Source: Stenotrophomonas terrae
Lineage (GTDB): Bacteria > Pseudomonadota > Gammaproteobacteria > Xanthomonadales > Xanthomonadaceae
Assembly (NCBI RefSeq): GCF_001431465.1
Contig: NZ_LDJJ01000033.1
Span: 62,001-126,000 of the forward strand
Reading direction: 5' to 3'
DNA length: 64,000 bases
Shown here: positions 8,334 to 16,514 of the stretch, piece after piece
How the letters are laid out: each line of letters opens with the position of its first letter
Numbering within the stretch: the stretch's first letter is position 1
Notes under the pieces: model-generated
What the model was told of the DNA's origin: nothing
The model's input: only the letters and a program-made list of their open reading frames with translations
Database searches by the model: none
Translations under genes and position numbers: made by a program

Positions 8334-11300
8334 ATGGACGTCCCGAGCTCCTCGTTGTCTGTCGCACTCGCGGCGCTTTCACATCAAGACCGCCTGATCA
8401 AGCTACAGGCCCCACATGAGGGCCTGGTGGTTGAGCGCTTCGAGGGCCAGGAGGCCCTGTGCGGCGACATGCGGCTGCAGATCGACTGTCTCTGCACGGA
8501 TGCCTACCTGCAGACCGACAGCTGGCTGGAGCAGCCGCTGACGCTGCAACTGCAGCTTGCCGATGGCAGCCATCGGCAATGGCATGGCTTGTGTACCGAT
8601 GTTGCGCAGTTGGGCAGTGATGGCGGCCTGGCGCGTTATCAGCTTGCACTGGAACCCTGGACCGCACTGCTGCGCCTGCGCCGCAATGCAGTGATCTTCC
8701 AGGATCTGGATATACGCGCTATCTGCACGCAGGTCTTTGATGACTACCCGCAGGCGGACTATCGCTTCGATATTGAAGCTGCGCTGCCGCAACGCGAGGT
8801 CACCACCCAATACCGTGAGACTGACTGGGAATTCGTCAGTCGGCTGCTCGCCGAAAGCGGCCTTGCCTGGCGCATCGAGCAGGCCCAGGACGGTGACGGC
8901 GCACACACCTTGGTGGTGTTTGAACCGCAGGCCGAGCTGCCCGACATCGGCAACATCCGCTTCCATCGCATTGCCGCCAGCGAATCCAGCGATGGCATCA
9001 CCCGCTTCGCTGAGCAGCGCCAGCTGGTCCCCAACAACAGCACGGTCGCCAGCTGGCACAGCGACAAGCTCAACGCCATCGCCGCGCAGGCGAGCGCGGA
9101 CGGCGGTGACGTTCCGCCACTGGAAGTCTACGTACAACCACGCGCCGGCCGCTTCAACGACTCCAGCTGGGCGCAGAACGAAGCACAGGCGCGATTGGAT
9201 GCGCTGCAGGTCGCACAGCTGCTTCACAATGGCAGCAGCAGCGAACGACGCATGTCCGCAGGCACGCGCTTCACGCTGAGCCAGCACCCACAGCACGAAG
9301 GCGCCCAGTTCCAGATCCTGGTAGTCGCCCACGCGGCGGTCAACAACCTCGACAGCGGCATCGCCGAACTGCTTGGCAACAGCGAGCTGGAACGCGGCAG
9401 CTATCGCAACCAGTTTCTGACTACAGATGCGAGCGTTCCCGTCCGCGCGCTACCGCACGACCGCCCTGCCCTGCACGGCCCGCAGACGGCACGCGTAGTC
9501 GGCGTGGCCGACGCCGCACTCAGCCCCAACCGTGAGCATCAGGTTCGCGTCCAGTTTGGCTGGCAGCGCGGCAGCACGCCGAATCCCGGCGGCTTGAGCG
9601 AAACCGGCAGCGCGCAGGCCGGGCATGCGCCAGGTGATCACACCAGCGGCAGTTGGGTATCGGTCGCCGAATGGGTGGCAGGCCCCAACTGGGGAACCGC
9701 CTTCTTGCCGCGCATCGGCAGCGAAGTGCTGGTGGAGTTCCTGCACGGTGACATCGATCAACCACGCATCACTGGCCAGCTCTACAACGGCAATGTCGCG
9801 CCGCCATTTGGTGGCGGCATCGATGAAGATGCCAAGCACCCCGGTGTGCTCAGCGGCCTGCATACACAGGCCCACGACGGCAGTGGCACCCAGCAATGGG
9901 TAATCGACGACACGCCTGGCCAGCTGCGCACGCGCCTGCACAGTTCATTGGCTGATAGCCGCCTCGAGCTGGGCTACCTGATCCAGCATCAGGACACCGC
10001 ACGCGGCGCGCTACGCGGCGAAGGCTTCGAACTTGCCACCCAGGGCTGGAGCAATGTGCACGCGGCCGAAGGTCTGCTGTTGTCAGCCAGTACACAGGAA
10101 CGTGCCACCTCCACGGTGATGGACAATGCCGAGGTGGTTGCACAGCTCAAGGGTGCTGAGCGCAGCCTGGAGCAGATGCAACAGACCCTGCAGCAACAGC
10201 AGGTGCCCGGCCTCAAGGCGTGGCAGCAGACCGGTCAATTGCGGCAGCAGATCGACCCGGCCGCGGACGGTCGCTTCCAGGCGGTGGTCAACGGCCAATC
10301 CCAGTTCAAGCCCAGCGATGGCCGCACACCTGGCGATCAGCCGGTTGAGCGCTTCGCCAAACCGGTGCTGCTGGCCGAAGCCCCGAATCACATTGCCTGG
10401 ACCACGCCGGCAAGCGCGATCGCTTTCGCCGGGCAGAACCTGCAACTGACCGTACAGCAGGACCTGCACGCCAGCAGCGGCGAAACCATTGCCGCGGTAT
10501 CCGGCGGCCAGGTTTCGCTGTTCGCGCAGGGCGGCCCGGTACGCCTGATTGCCGCCAACGGCCCGGTCAGCCTGCAGGCCAACGACGGTGAACTGGAACT
10601 GCTGGCCGACCAGGCCATTACCGTCACCGCCACCGATGCGCGCATTGATGTACTGGCCAAGAGCAAGATCGTGCTGCAGGCAGGCAGCAGTGCAATCACC
10701 CTGGAAGGCGGTGATATCACCTTCAGCTGCCCGGGCGAGTTCAAGGTCAAGGCCGGCGAACATCCGTTCATGGCTGGCAACAGTTCCTCACCCAAGCTGC
10801 CACCGCTGCCCGCGTTCAAGATCAAGCCTGATCCGGCGCGCAAGATAGACAGCACCTTCGCCTACGACCAGTTGCGTAGCGCCGCAGAGAAGTCGACGCC
10901 CATCGAATTCGTGATGATGATGGCCCCCACATTCGGCTTCGACGTGCCTGCAAGAACCTATATGAAGCTGCAGGAAGCGCTGAAGAGCGGCAGCTTCCCG
11001 CCGCCCGATCATCAGGTGTTGGAGGGCGGACCATATCCTGCCGACTACGACAATGCCAAGCGCCTGATCCGTGTGCACGCCTCAGCCGCCGACCAGGCTT
11101 CAACCTCGATTGAAGCCTCGCGTGAGCTGCTCGCCGTCCTTTTGCACGAGTTTGGCCATCACGTCGACAACGTCCTGCGCAACGACCTGGCCGAGAAAAG
11201 CGCCGACGGCAAGCCGACCATCGCTACCGACAGCGCCCAGGAAGAAGGCACAGGCATGGCTTACCGCTTTGCCCTCTTCGATCTGGAAGGCACGCACGAG

Positions 11301-12926
11301 ACAACCTACGCCAACTACACCTCGCCGGACTTCAGCGGGCCGCTGAAGGTCAATTACGCCGAGGTGCAAGCGGCACTGCGCCAACAAGGCCCGGTTGCCC
11401 AGGAGAGCAACAAGACTCAGGACGGGCGCTACGAAGGATTCAGCGCCGGCGATGGACAGAACCACGCCAAGAACCCTGGCCAGTCATTCGGGCACCGCTC
11501 GATCGAAGCTGTTCTTAGCAGGGTGGGTTTCAGCCGCAGCGATCTTGCCGCCATCTACTTCGGCAACTGGTTGCGTGACTATTCCCAGCTGCTCGATCCA
11601 AAGATTGTCCGCCCGCCGAACATGCCCAAGGATCTGGGCAAGTACATCTCGCGCGAGGCACTAACCAAGATTGTCGACATTCTGGCCGGCGGCGAGTTCC
11701 ATGAACTGCGCTATCGCGATAAAGCCCACTACGAAGTCACCCCGGCGCGCCTGGGTGTCTATCGCCCCAGCGAGCACATCGACAACCCAAAGAACATAAA
11801 GCCAGATCCCGCCGACCCGAAGACCGTCGACAAGGATTTCGAACCCTGGGTCACCGCCAACAGCCCATTGCTCGGCGTGGACAACGCGACATCCATGAAG
11901 CGCTACATCGCCAGGTCCAGCGCCTTCATGGCATCGGAGCTGAAGCAGGCGATTTCGCTGGGACGTACTGCCGACGGCATGCGCCACTTCGGCTCCGCGC
12001 TGCATGTGCTGGAAGACTATTTCGCCCACTCCAATTTCTGCGAGCTGAGCCTGCGCAAGATAGGGCACAACAATGTTCTTCTGTGGACCTCGGCTGCCGA
12101 TTGCAAACACAAGTACCCGGTAGTGACCGGCATGTTCGGCTCTACCGATGTGATTGCCAGCCTGGCCGAGCCCATCGCCCATAAGCTGTTCAGCGTAGAG
12201 AGCTGGGAATTCAAAGCCAGCAAGCCGGGCGAGCGCTCGGACAGCGAGAAGATCATGCTCGTCCTGCTGTCCGAGCAGAGCGATCAACGCTATTACACCG
12301 GCTTCCAGAACTTCCTGAAGCTGCGCGACGGTATGCTCAGCATACCGGGCCACGAGTATCTGGAACGCGCAGGCTGGATCGCTTCGGCCCCGATGCGTCT
12401 GGTGCTGAACAGTTACAACCTTGTCTATCAGCAATTGCTTCTGCTGATCGGCAACAGCGTCGACGATGCCCAGACCATGTTCGATTCCGACCCGAACAAG
12501 AGCGGCTCAACCGACCCCAGCCATTCGCAGCTGGCAAAGGATCACGACGTCCATCCGCTGCATACGCTCGCGGCCAAACTTGCGCAGCAAGCGGTGACCG
12601 AGGTGGGCAAGGCAATGCTTGCCCGCTGGAATGGAAACGGGCAATGCGATCCGGTGAAGATCGCGCAGGACTACCTGGTCCACCCCTACGACAGCAGCTG
12701 GCAATGCCCGCATGTATCGGCCTGGGCCAAGGACCACGCCGCCAACATCCGCAGGGCCGCGTCGGCCACCGAGATCGAGCACCTGCACGAAGAGCATGGC
12801 AAGGACGCACTGGAGGGCATTCGCCGTGTCGGCCGCTATGGCACCGACAGCTGGGATTACATCACCAAGTTCTATGAAGATCTCTTCGGCGAGAAGAACC
12901 AGGTCAAAGGGAGCGGCAAGAAGTGA
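8334..12926 (+). CDS. vgrG: VgrG1: evolved VgrG with C-terminal HExxH and HET-C-like effector domain
   Basis: The 1530-residue product is a T6SS spike with a fused toxin. Residues 1 to about 560 are the gp27/gp5 VgrG core (E-F-V-S-R-L-L, V-S-V-A-E-W-V-A-G). About 600-810 is the helical and DUF2345 beta-helix part. From about 825 an unrelated domain begins. It holds H-E-F-G-H-H (His938, Glu939, His942), an HExxH zinc-binding type motif. Further on are G-N-W-L-R-D-Y-S-Q (from 1077) and H-V-L-E-D-Y-F-A-H-S-N (from 1224), which match the HET-C family. HET-C-type proteins and zinc-dependent phospholipases share this H..D..H pattern, so membrane-lipid attack is an inference. Start ATG 8334 is chosen because upstream in-frame residues are a shadow of tssL. 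The stop overlaps the next gene by GTGA. Confidence 0.92.
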   Translation: MDVPSSSLSVALAALSHQDRLIKLQAPHEGLVVERFEGQEALCGDMRLQIDCLCTDAYLQTDSWLEQPLTLQLQLADGSHRQWHGLCTDVAQLGSDGGLARYQLALEPWTALLRLRRNAVIFQDLDIRAICTQVFDDYPQADYRFDIEAALPQREVTTQYRETDWEFVSRLLAESGLAWRIEQAQDGDGAHTLVVFEPQAELPDIGNIRFHRIAASESSDGITRFAEQRQLVPNNSTVASWHSDKLNAIAAQASADGGDVPPLEVYVQPRAGRFNDSSWAQNEAQARLDALQVAQLLHNGSSSERRMSAGTRFTLSQHPQHEGAQFQILVVAHAAVNNLDSGIAELLGNSELERGSYRNQFLTTDASVPVRALPHDRPALHGPQTARVVGVADAALSPNREHQVRVQFGWQRGSTPNPGGLSETGSAQAGHAPGDHTSGSWVSVAEWVAGPNWGTAFLPRIGSEVLVEFLHGDIDQPRITGQLYNGNVAPPFGGGIDEDAKHPGVLSGLHTQAHDGSGTQQWVIDDTPGQLRTRLHSSLADSRLELGYLIQHQDTARGALRGEGFELATQGWSNVHAAEGLLLSASTQERATSTVMDNAEVVAQLKGAERSLEQMQQTLQQQQVPGLKAWQQTGQLRQQIDPAADGRFQAVVNGQSQFKPSDGRTPGDQPVERFAKPVLLAEAPNHIAWTTPASAIAFAGQNLQLTVQQDLHASSGETIAAVSGGQVSLFAQGGPVRLIAANGPVSLQANDGELELLADQAITVTATDARIDVLAKSKIVLQAGSSAITLEGGDITFSCPGEFKVKAGEHPFMAGNSSSPKLPPLPAFKIKPDPARKIDSTFAYDQLRSAAEKSTPIEFVMMMAPTFGFDVPARTYMKLQEALKSGSFPPPDHQVLEGGPYPADYDNAKRLIRVHASAADQASTSIEASRELLAVLLHEFGHHVDNVLRNDLAEKSADGKPTIATDSAQEEGTGMAYRFALFDLEGTHETTYANYTSPDFSGPLKVNYAEVQAALRQQGPVAQESNKTQDGRYEGFSAGDGQNHAKNPGQSFGHRSIEAVLSRVGFSRSDLAAIYFGNWLRDYSQLLDPKIVRPPNMPKDLGKYISREALTKIVDILAGGEFHELRYRDKAHYEVTPARLGVYRPSEHIDNPKNIKPDPADPKTVDKDFEPWVTANSPLLGVDNATSMKRYIARSSAFMASELKQAISLGRTADGMRHFGSALHVLEDYFAHSNFCELSLRKIGHNNVLLWTSAADCKHKYPVVTGMFGSTDVIASLAEPIAHKLFSVESWEFKASKPGERSDSEKIMLVLLSEQSDQRYYTGFQNFLKLRDGMLSIPGHEYLERAGWIASAPMRLVLNSYNLVYQQLLLLIGNSVDDAQTMFDSDPNKSGSTDPSHSQLAKDHDVHPLHTLAAKLAQQAVTEVGKAMLARWNGNGQCDPVKIAQDYLVHPYDSSWQCPHVSAWAKDHAANIRRAASATEIEHLHEEHGKDALEGIRRVGRYGTDSWDYITKFYEDLFGEKNQVKGSGKK

Positions 12927-13567
12927 ACAAATGTCTATTGGCGGCAACGCTGTTCGGGATGATGCTGATCGGCTGCGATGTCAGCTCATCACGGGCAGAG
13001 TCGGCGTCGGCTGCGGCCGCCGATGCGGCCGTCAAAGAGAAGCCCGTCCTCGAGGCAACGCCTACCGGCCTGATCTACCAAGGCAAGGTATTGAATCTTG
13101 GCGCGCCAATGAGCGAATGGGTAGCAGTGCTTGGCGCCGACCATCGAAGCACCCAACCCAATCCCAGCCTAACGGTTCTGGTATGGGACAAGCTTGGCAT
13201 TCGTGTATACCCCGACAACGCCAAGAACCCCAACGCCGGCATCGTCACCATCGTGCTTAACCATATGGACAACGAAGCGGCTGGCTTTGAAGTAGCTGCG
13301 CCCGGCACTGAGCTGGAGCCCCTGCGCACCTACGACCAATCGCTGTCCTTGCAGGGGTTGCCGATCACCAACAGCACAACGGTACGTGACCTGCGCGCAG
13401 CCGGCGGTGATGCCTGGGATTTCAGCTGCACCAAAGGTGTTGCCACCTGCTTCACCCACCGCACCGATCTTGCGCCGGACCAGCTATCCATCGCCTTCGC
13501 CGTCGATGGCCGCATCGAAGACAGCGTGATCTACACGGTGGAGCTGCAGCAGGCTGCACAGCGATAA
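12923..13567 (+). CDS. Putative immunity lipoprotein A for the HET-C effector
   Basis: The 214-residue product has a signal peptide with lipobox M-L-I-G-C (Cys18), then an Ala-rich linker and one globular domain containing G-L-I-Y-Q-G, L-V-W-D-K-L-G-I-R-V-Y-P-D and W-D-F-S-C-T-K-G-V-A-T-C-F. The GTG start overlaps the vgrG1 stop (GTGA), so it is made with the effector. A second, closely similar gene lies at 15447-16106, again overlapping a HET-C tail. Co-occurrence and a lipid-anchored periplasmic location argue for immunity to a periplasmic or membrane-acting toxin. No named family was recognised, so function is inferred from context. Confidence 0.75.
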   Translation: MNKCLLAATLFGMMLIGCDVSSSRAESASAAAADAAVKEKPVLEATPTGLIYQGKVLNLGAPMSEWVAVLGADHRSTQPNPSLTVLVWDKLGIRVYPDNAKNPNAGIVTIVLNHMDNEAAGFEVAAPGTELEPLRTYDQSLSLQGLPITNSTTVRDLRAAGGDAWDFSCTKGVATCFTHRTDLAPDQLSIAFAVDGRIEDSVIYTVELQQAAQR

Positions 13568-13584
13568 CCACGCAGACCCCCGCG

Positions 13585-13659
13585 TCAGCAAGCACTAGAG
13601 AGCGGCTGCCAGCAGCATTCAGAGAACACGCTTGGCGTGGCAAGCCGAGCAATGCAACA
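13585..13659 (+). repeat. Duplicated 3' flank, copy 1
   Basis: About 75 bp downstream of immunity lipoprotein A align by eye with 16125-16198 downstream of lipoprotein B. Shared blocks include CTGCCAGCA, CAG-GAACA and a final CAA-C-GA-C-AC pattern. The duplication therefore included the 3' flank and not only the gene. From 13660 to 13828 nothing else was recognised. Confidence 0.65.
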
Positions 13660-13828
13660 AACTCGCTCTGCCGTGCCGACAAAGGTCGTATGGGAATTCA
13701 ATACCCTACAGCAGAGCGGCGACAGCGACCTGCCGGGGAAAACACCTGCACGTCCTCCCTCCTCTTGATAGATCCTGAGCACATCCACAAAGCAGGCGGC
13801 GAATCAAAGGCAGCAAGCATCCATAGCC

Positions 13829-14062
13829 TTAGTCCCAGAAGTCACGCTTCGTGTACGCCTCAATATCTTCGAAAGCCATGCCTCTCAAGCCAGCCTCTTC
13901 ACACGCTGCGCGAAACGCCTCATTGCAGACCAATGTGTGACCGAGATCCAGGCAAAGGAAGGCTGCACTGTCGGGTACCCTTATCGCATCGACAACAAAG
14001 CTATCGACCAACTCCAACACCGGCACATCTGGAAAGTACTTCTGGTACAACACTTCGCCGTG
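13829..14062 (-). pseudogene. C-terminal remnant of an Imm11-like immunity gene
   Basis: The minus frame reads about 78 residues with no proper start: H-G-E-V-L-Y-Q-K-Y-F-P-D, then S-F-V-V-D-A-I-R-V, and L-V-C-N-E-A-F-R-A-A-C-E-E-A-G-L-R-G-M-A-F. The last part resembles the C-terminal 'F-x-V-x-E-x-F-K-x-A-x-E-x-A-x-L-x-G-x-x-F' end of Imm11 (DUF1629)-type immunity proteins. A stop lies just upstream (around 14075), and the rest of the gene is gone. It abuts head-to-head the truncated amidase gene at about 14050-14062, marking a recombination junction. Family match is from memory of the pattern and is moderate. Confidence 0.5.
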
Positions 14063-14114
14063 GATCGAACACGCCTACACCCAGGCGAGCAAGTGGGCGG
14101 GAAAGAAAGAAGCC

Positions 14115-14594
14115 ATGATCAGCCAGACTGTGAACTTCCATTCCGAACTTGGCTACGGTCGGCAATTCACTAGTCTGGCAGGTAGCTCCAACGCTTGGTG
14201 CGCCTCGTTCGTGAACTGGTGCCTACGCAGCGCGGGTTATCCCATTTCTTCGCCGCACCCATACCGTGCGCGGTCCTTCGCCGCGGATACCATCAATTTC
14301 AGCCAGATCGCCGAACCCGTGTATGGCGCTATAGGTCTGGTAGGAACTTCGCACGTCGGCTTCGTCTATTCGATAGAGCGCGAGCGGCCTGTTCTACTGG
14401 GCGGGAACCAAAGCGATCAGATCAACTTCGTCCGATTCAACCCTGCGACCCTGCGCTATTACGTACCGACAAGCTATCTGCCCTTCGCTCAGAAGGAACT
14501 AAAGGAATCCAAGCTCGATGAACTGGCTGCTGCTGATCTCAACACCGCCCTCGGCATCGTCGTCGCCAAAAAAGCCGGGGGCAATACGCGCTGA
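14115..14594 (+). CDS. 5'-truncated Cys/His amidase-type effector (TIGR02594-like)
   Basis: The 159-residue ORF carries N-A-W-C-A-S-F-V-N-W-C-L, the catalytic-Cys signature of the TIGR02594 NlpC/CHAP-like family, then T-S-H-V-G-F-V-Y (catalytic His) and G-G-N-Q-S-D-Q-I (third polar residue). Such proteins cleave peptidoglycan peptides and occur as T6SS effectors. Family-like sequence (S-P-W-I-E-H-A ... K-W-A-G-K-K-E-A) continues in frame upstream to about 14058 without an ATG, GTG or TTG. The natural start is therefore missing and ATG 14115 is only the first available. It may be a dead or translationally impaired remnant. The next gene overlaps its 3' end. Confidence 0.75.
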   Translation: MISQTVNFHSELGYGRQFTSLAGSSNAWCASFVNWCLRSAGYPISSPHPYRARSFAADTINFSQIAEPVYGAIGLVGTSHVGFVYSIERERPVLLGGNQSDQINFVRFNPATLRYYVPTSYLPFAQKELKESKLDELAAADLNTALGIVVAKKAGGNTR

Positions 14595-15306
14595 CACAGC
14601 TCTGTTCGCGTTGGCAGTGGCGCTTCTATCGGTATTCGCCACATCAGGCTGTAGTTCACCCACGTCATTTGACACAGCCGAAGTCTCACAAGCAAAGGTA
14701 ATAGCTGCGGTGGAGCCGGAGCGCATGGCTAACGTGCAGGTGCGCCCCGATCTTCCTCTAGACCAACTGAAGAGCATGTTCGAAGGCACGCTTGTAAAGC
14801 AGCTCGCATTCGACGACAAGGATGGTCACGGACTACTTCTGCTTTCACGCAGTGAGGAAACACTGAAAGAGGACGCCACTGAAGAGTCCGTCGACCGTAT
14901 TACCTTGATTGCGGAACAGTTTATTCGCACTACCCCTGACGTGCCATGGACCTCGCGCTGGCAGGTTGAGCAGCCCACCTCATGCGAAGGCCTTGATCTG
15001 GAAGCCGACTATTTCCTGGAGCAGACGCAGGCAACAGACCTGGATGAAGATGGCCGCGCAGAGCTGACTTTCGCCAGCCACAGTTTCTGCGGCGGTGGCA
15101 TCGACTCCCAGCACCTGCGTATCGATGTACGCCAAGGTGATCAGCAACACTTTGTAGTGAACGGCGACTCACTCGTGGAGATTGAAGGCGACCCACCATT
15201 CGGTGGCGAACGCCGTGATGATCCGAACGTAGCCAAAGCATCGACGCCGCTTCGGGCACACCTGGACAACGTCTGGACGGCGATCAAACACGGATCTACT
15301 TATTGA
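14518..15306 (+). CDS. Putative immunity lipoprotein of the amidase (M949_RS01915-like)
   Basis: The 262-residue product has a long N-region, a hydrophobic stretch A-L-F-A-L-A-V-A-L-L-S-V-F and lipobox A-T-S-G-C (about Cys45). It then has a globular domain with a D-L-D-E-D-G-R-A-E-L-T-F-A motif, reminiscent of the M949_RS01915 family. ATG 14518 lies inside the amidase gene (77 bp overlap, different frame). No later start leaves a full signal peptide, so this start is retained. Proteins of this kind sit beside TIGR02594 amidases in other genomes as far as I recall, and a periplasmic lipoprotein suits protection from a cell-wall amidase. Function remains inferred. Confidence 0.65.
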   Translation: MNWLLLISTPPSASSSPKKPGAIRADTALFALAVALLSVFATSGCSSPTSFDTAEVSQAKVIAAVEPERMANVQVRPDLPLDQLKSMFEGTLVKQLAFDDKDGHGLLLLSRSEETLKEDATEESVDRITLIAEQFIRTTPDVPWTSRWQVEQPTSCEGLDLEADYFLEQTQATDLDEDGRAELTFASHSFCGGGIDSQHLRIDVRQGDQQHFVVNGDSLVEIEGDPPFGGERRDDPNVAKASTPLRAHLDNVWTAIKHGSTY

Positions 15307-15360
15307 ACAGGGCTCACCCAGACCAGGCTGTCGTTCACCACCAAAGTTCTTGCCAGGCGC

Positions 15361-15450
15361 ATGCGCATAGTTGCCTCAGCGACCGACAGCCGGGTCAACA
15401 TCGCACACGTCTACAAAGACATTTTCAGCAAGGAGAACAAGGCTAAGTGA
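15361..15450 (+). pseudogene. Last 29 codons of a second HET-C effector gene
   Basis: The frame ending at TGA 15448-15450 reads A-T-D-S-R-V-N-I-A-H-V-Y-K-D-I-F-S-K-E-N. It aligns with the C-terminus of VgrG1, G-T-D-S-W-D-Y-I-T-K-F-Y-E-D-L-F-G-E-K-N. Upstream of about 15361 the similarity fades. Its stop overlaps the second lipoprotein gene by GTGA exactly as in the intact vgrG1/lipoprotein pair. It is therefore the tail of a lost or replaced effector left attached to its immunity gene. Confidence 0.7.
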
Positions 15451-16106
15451 CGCGGCAAGAAGTCAGCAGACGTCTACTCACAGCCGCCATGCTTGGTATC
15501 GCACTCGTCGGCTGCGATGCGAGATCTTCCCGTTCTCAGCCTCCCGCGGCAGCAACTACCGCCGCAGCTGCCAGCGCAGGACCTGTGATCCAAACCACGC
15601 CCACTGGTTTGATCTATCAAGGCAACGCCTTGAATCTCGGCGCACCGATGAGCGAATGGATACAAGCGCTGGGCCAAGACTATCGAAGCACCCAGCCAAG
15701 CCCCGGCCTTACCGTACTGGTTTGGGACAAGCTTGGCATCCGTGTCTATCCCGACAACGGCAAAAGCCCCAATGCCAGCGTCGTCACCATTGTCCTGAAC
15801 CATATGGACCGCGAAGCTGCTGGCTTTGAAGTCGCTGCGCCCGGCACCGAGCTGGAACCACTAAGCGTCATCAGTCAGCCGCTGTCCTTGCAAGGGCTGG
15901 TGATCACGAACCGAACGACGGTGCGCGATCTGCGAACTGCAGGTGGTCAAGCTTGGGATTTCAGTTGCACCAAAGGTGTAGCCACGTGCTTCACTCACCG
16001 CACCGATCTTGCGCCGGACCAGCTATCCATCGCCTTCGCCGTCGATGGGCGCATCGAAGACAGCGTGATCTACACGTTGGAACTGCAGCAGGCTCCACAG
16101 CTATAG
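15447..16106 (+). CDS. Putative immunity lipoprotein B (paralogue of 12923-13567)
   Basis: The 219-residue product has a signal peptide with lipobox A-L-V-G-C (Cys23) and the same globular domain as lipoprotein A, with most positions identical by eye. The final 50 or so codons are almost identical at DNA level. Divergence is concentrated in the signal peptide, the linker and a patch after the shared P-G-T-E-L-E-P-L (R-T-Y-D-Q versus S-V-I-S-Q). The GTG start overlaps the effector-tail stop. As an orphan immunity gene it may protect against a HET-C variant carried by neighbours. Function is inferred. Confidence 0.72.
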   Translation: MTRQEVSRRLLTAAMLGIALVGCDARSSRSQPPAAATTAAAASAGPVIQTTPTGLIYQGNALNLGAPMSEWIQALGQDYRSTQPSPGLTVLVWDKLGIRVYPDNGKSPNASVVTIVLNHMDREAAGFEVAAPGTELEPLSVISQPLSLQGLVITNRTTVRDLRTAGGQAWDFSCTKGVATCFTHRTDLAPDQLSIAFAVDGRIEDSVIYTLELQQAPQL

Positions 16107-16124
16107 CCAAGCAGCCCCTCAGTG

Positions 16125-16198
16125 TCAGTAAACGTTGGAGGGCGACTGCCAGCATCAATCAGCGAACATTCTTGATGTCGCAATCCGAACGACGCAAC
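16125..16198 (+). repeat. Duplicated 3' flank, copy 2
   Basis: This stretch aligns with 13585-13659 and shows that the duplicated unit reached about 90 bp past the stop of the lipoprotein gene. It ends just before the stop codon of the opposing Rhs immunity candidate. Confidence 0.65.
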
Positions 16199-16202
16199 TC
16201 AC

Positions 16203-16514
16203 CTAGCTCCCAGCGCGAAATTGCATAATTTCCGCCGCACGCGACAACTCTACGCCGAGCACCTCGCGCTCTTCATCGTCAAGCTCAATCCGCATCGCGT
16301 GCTCAAGAAGCTCATAGCTCCCCACAGCACCAGTATCAATAAGAACGTCAGCCAAAATAACCGACGCCCTCACCTCACCTACAGAATCAGACCTTTCTCT
16401 TGCTTCCGAGATCGCCTTCTGCAGGCATTCTTTTGCGCGCTCCACATCACCTCGGTCCAAAAGAATTAACGCCTTATTGACATTGTTCGAAATTTGATTA
16501 TTCACTTCCTGCAT
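16203..16514 (-). CDS. Candidate Rhs immunity protein (small helical, TPR-like)
   Basis: The 103-residue cytoplasmic protein has no signal peptide and appears all-helical, with a TPR-like unit at about residues 15-50 (A-L-I-L-L-D-R-G-D-V-E-R-A-K-E-C-L-Q-K-A-I). It overlaps the 3' end of rhs by 13 bp, is transcribed in the same direction, and is A/T-richer than the rhs core, like the rhs tip. A small gene directly after an Rhs toxin tip is nearly always the cognate immunity gene. A cytosolic location suits a nuclease toxin. No named Imm family was recognised. Confidence 0.7.
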   Translation of the reverse strand: MQEVNNQISNNVNKALILLDRGDVERAKECLQKAISEARERSDSVGEVRASVILADVLIDTGAVGSYELLEHAMRIELDDEEREVLGVELSRAAEIMQFRAGS

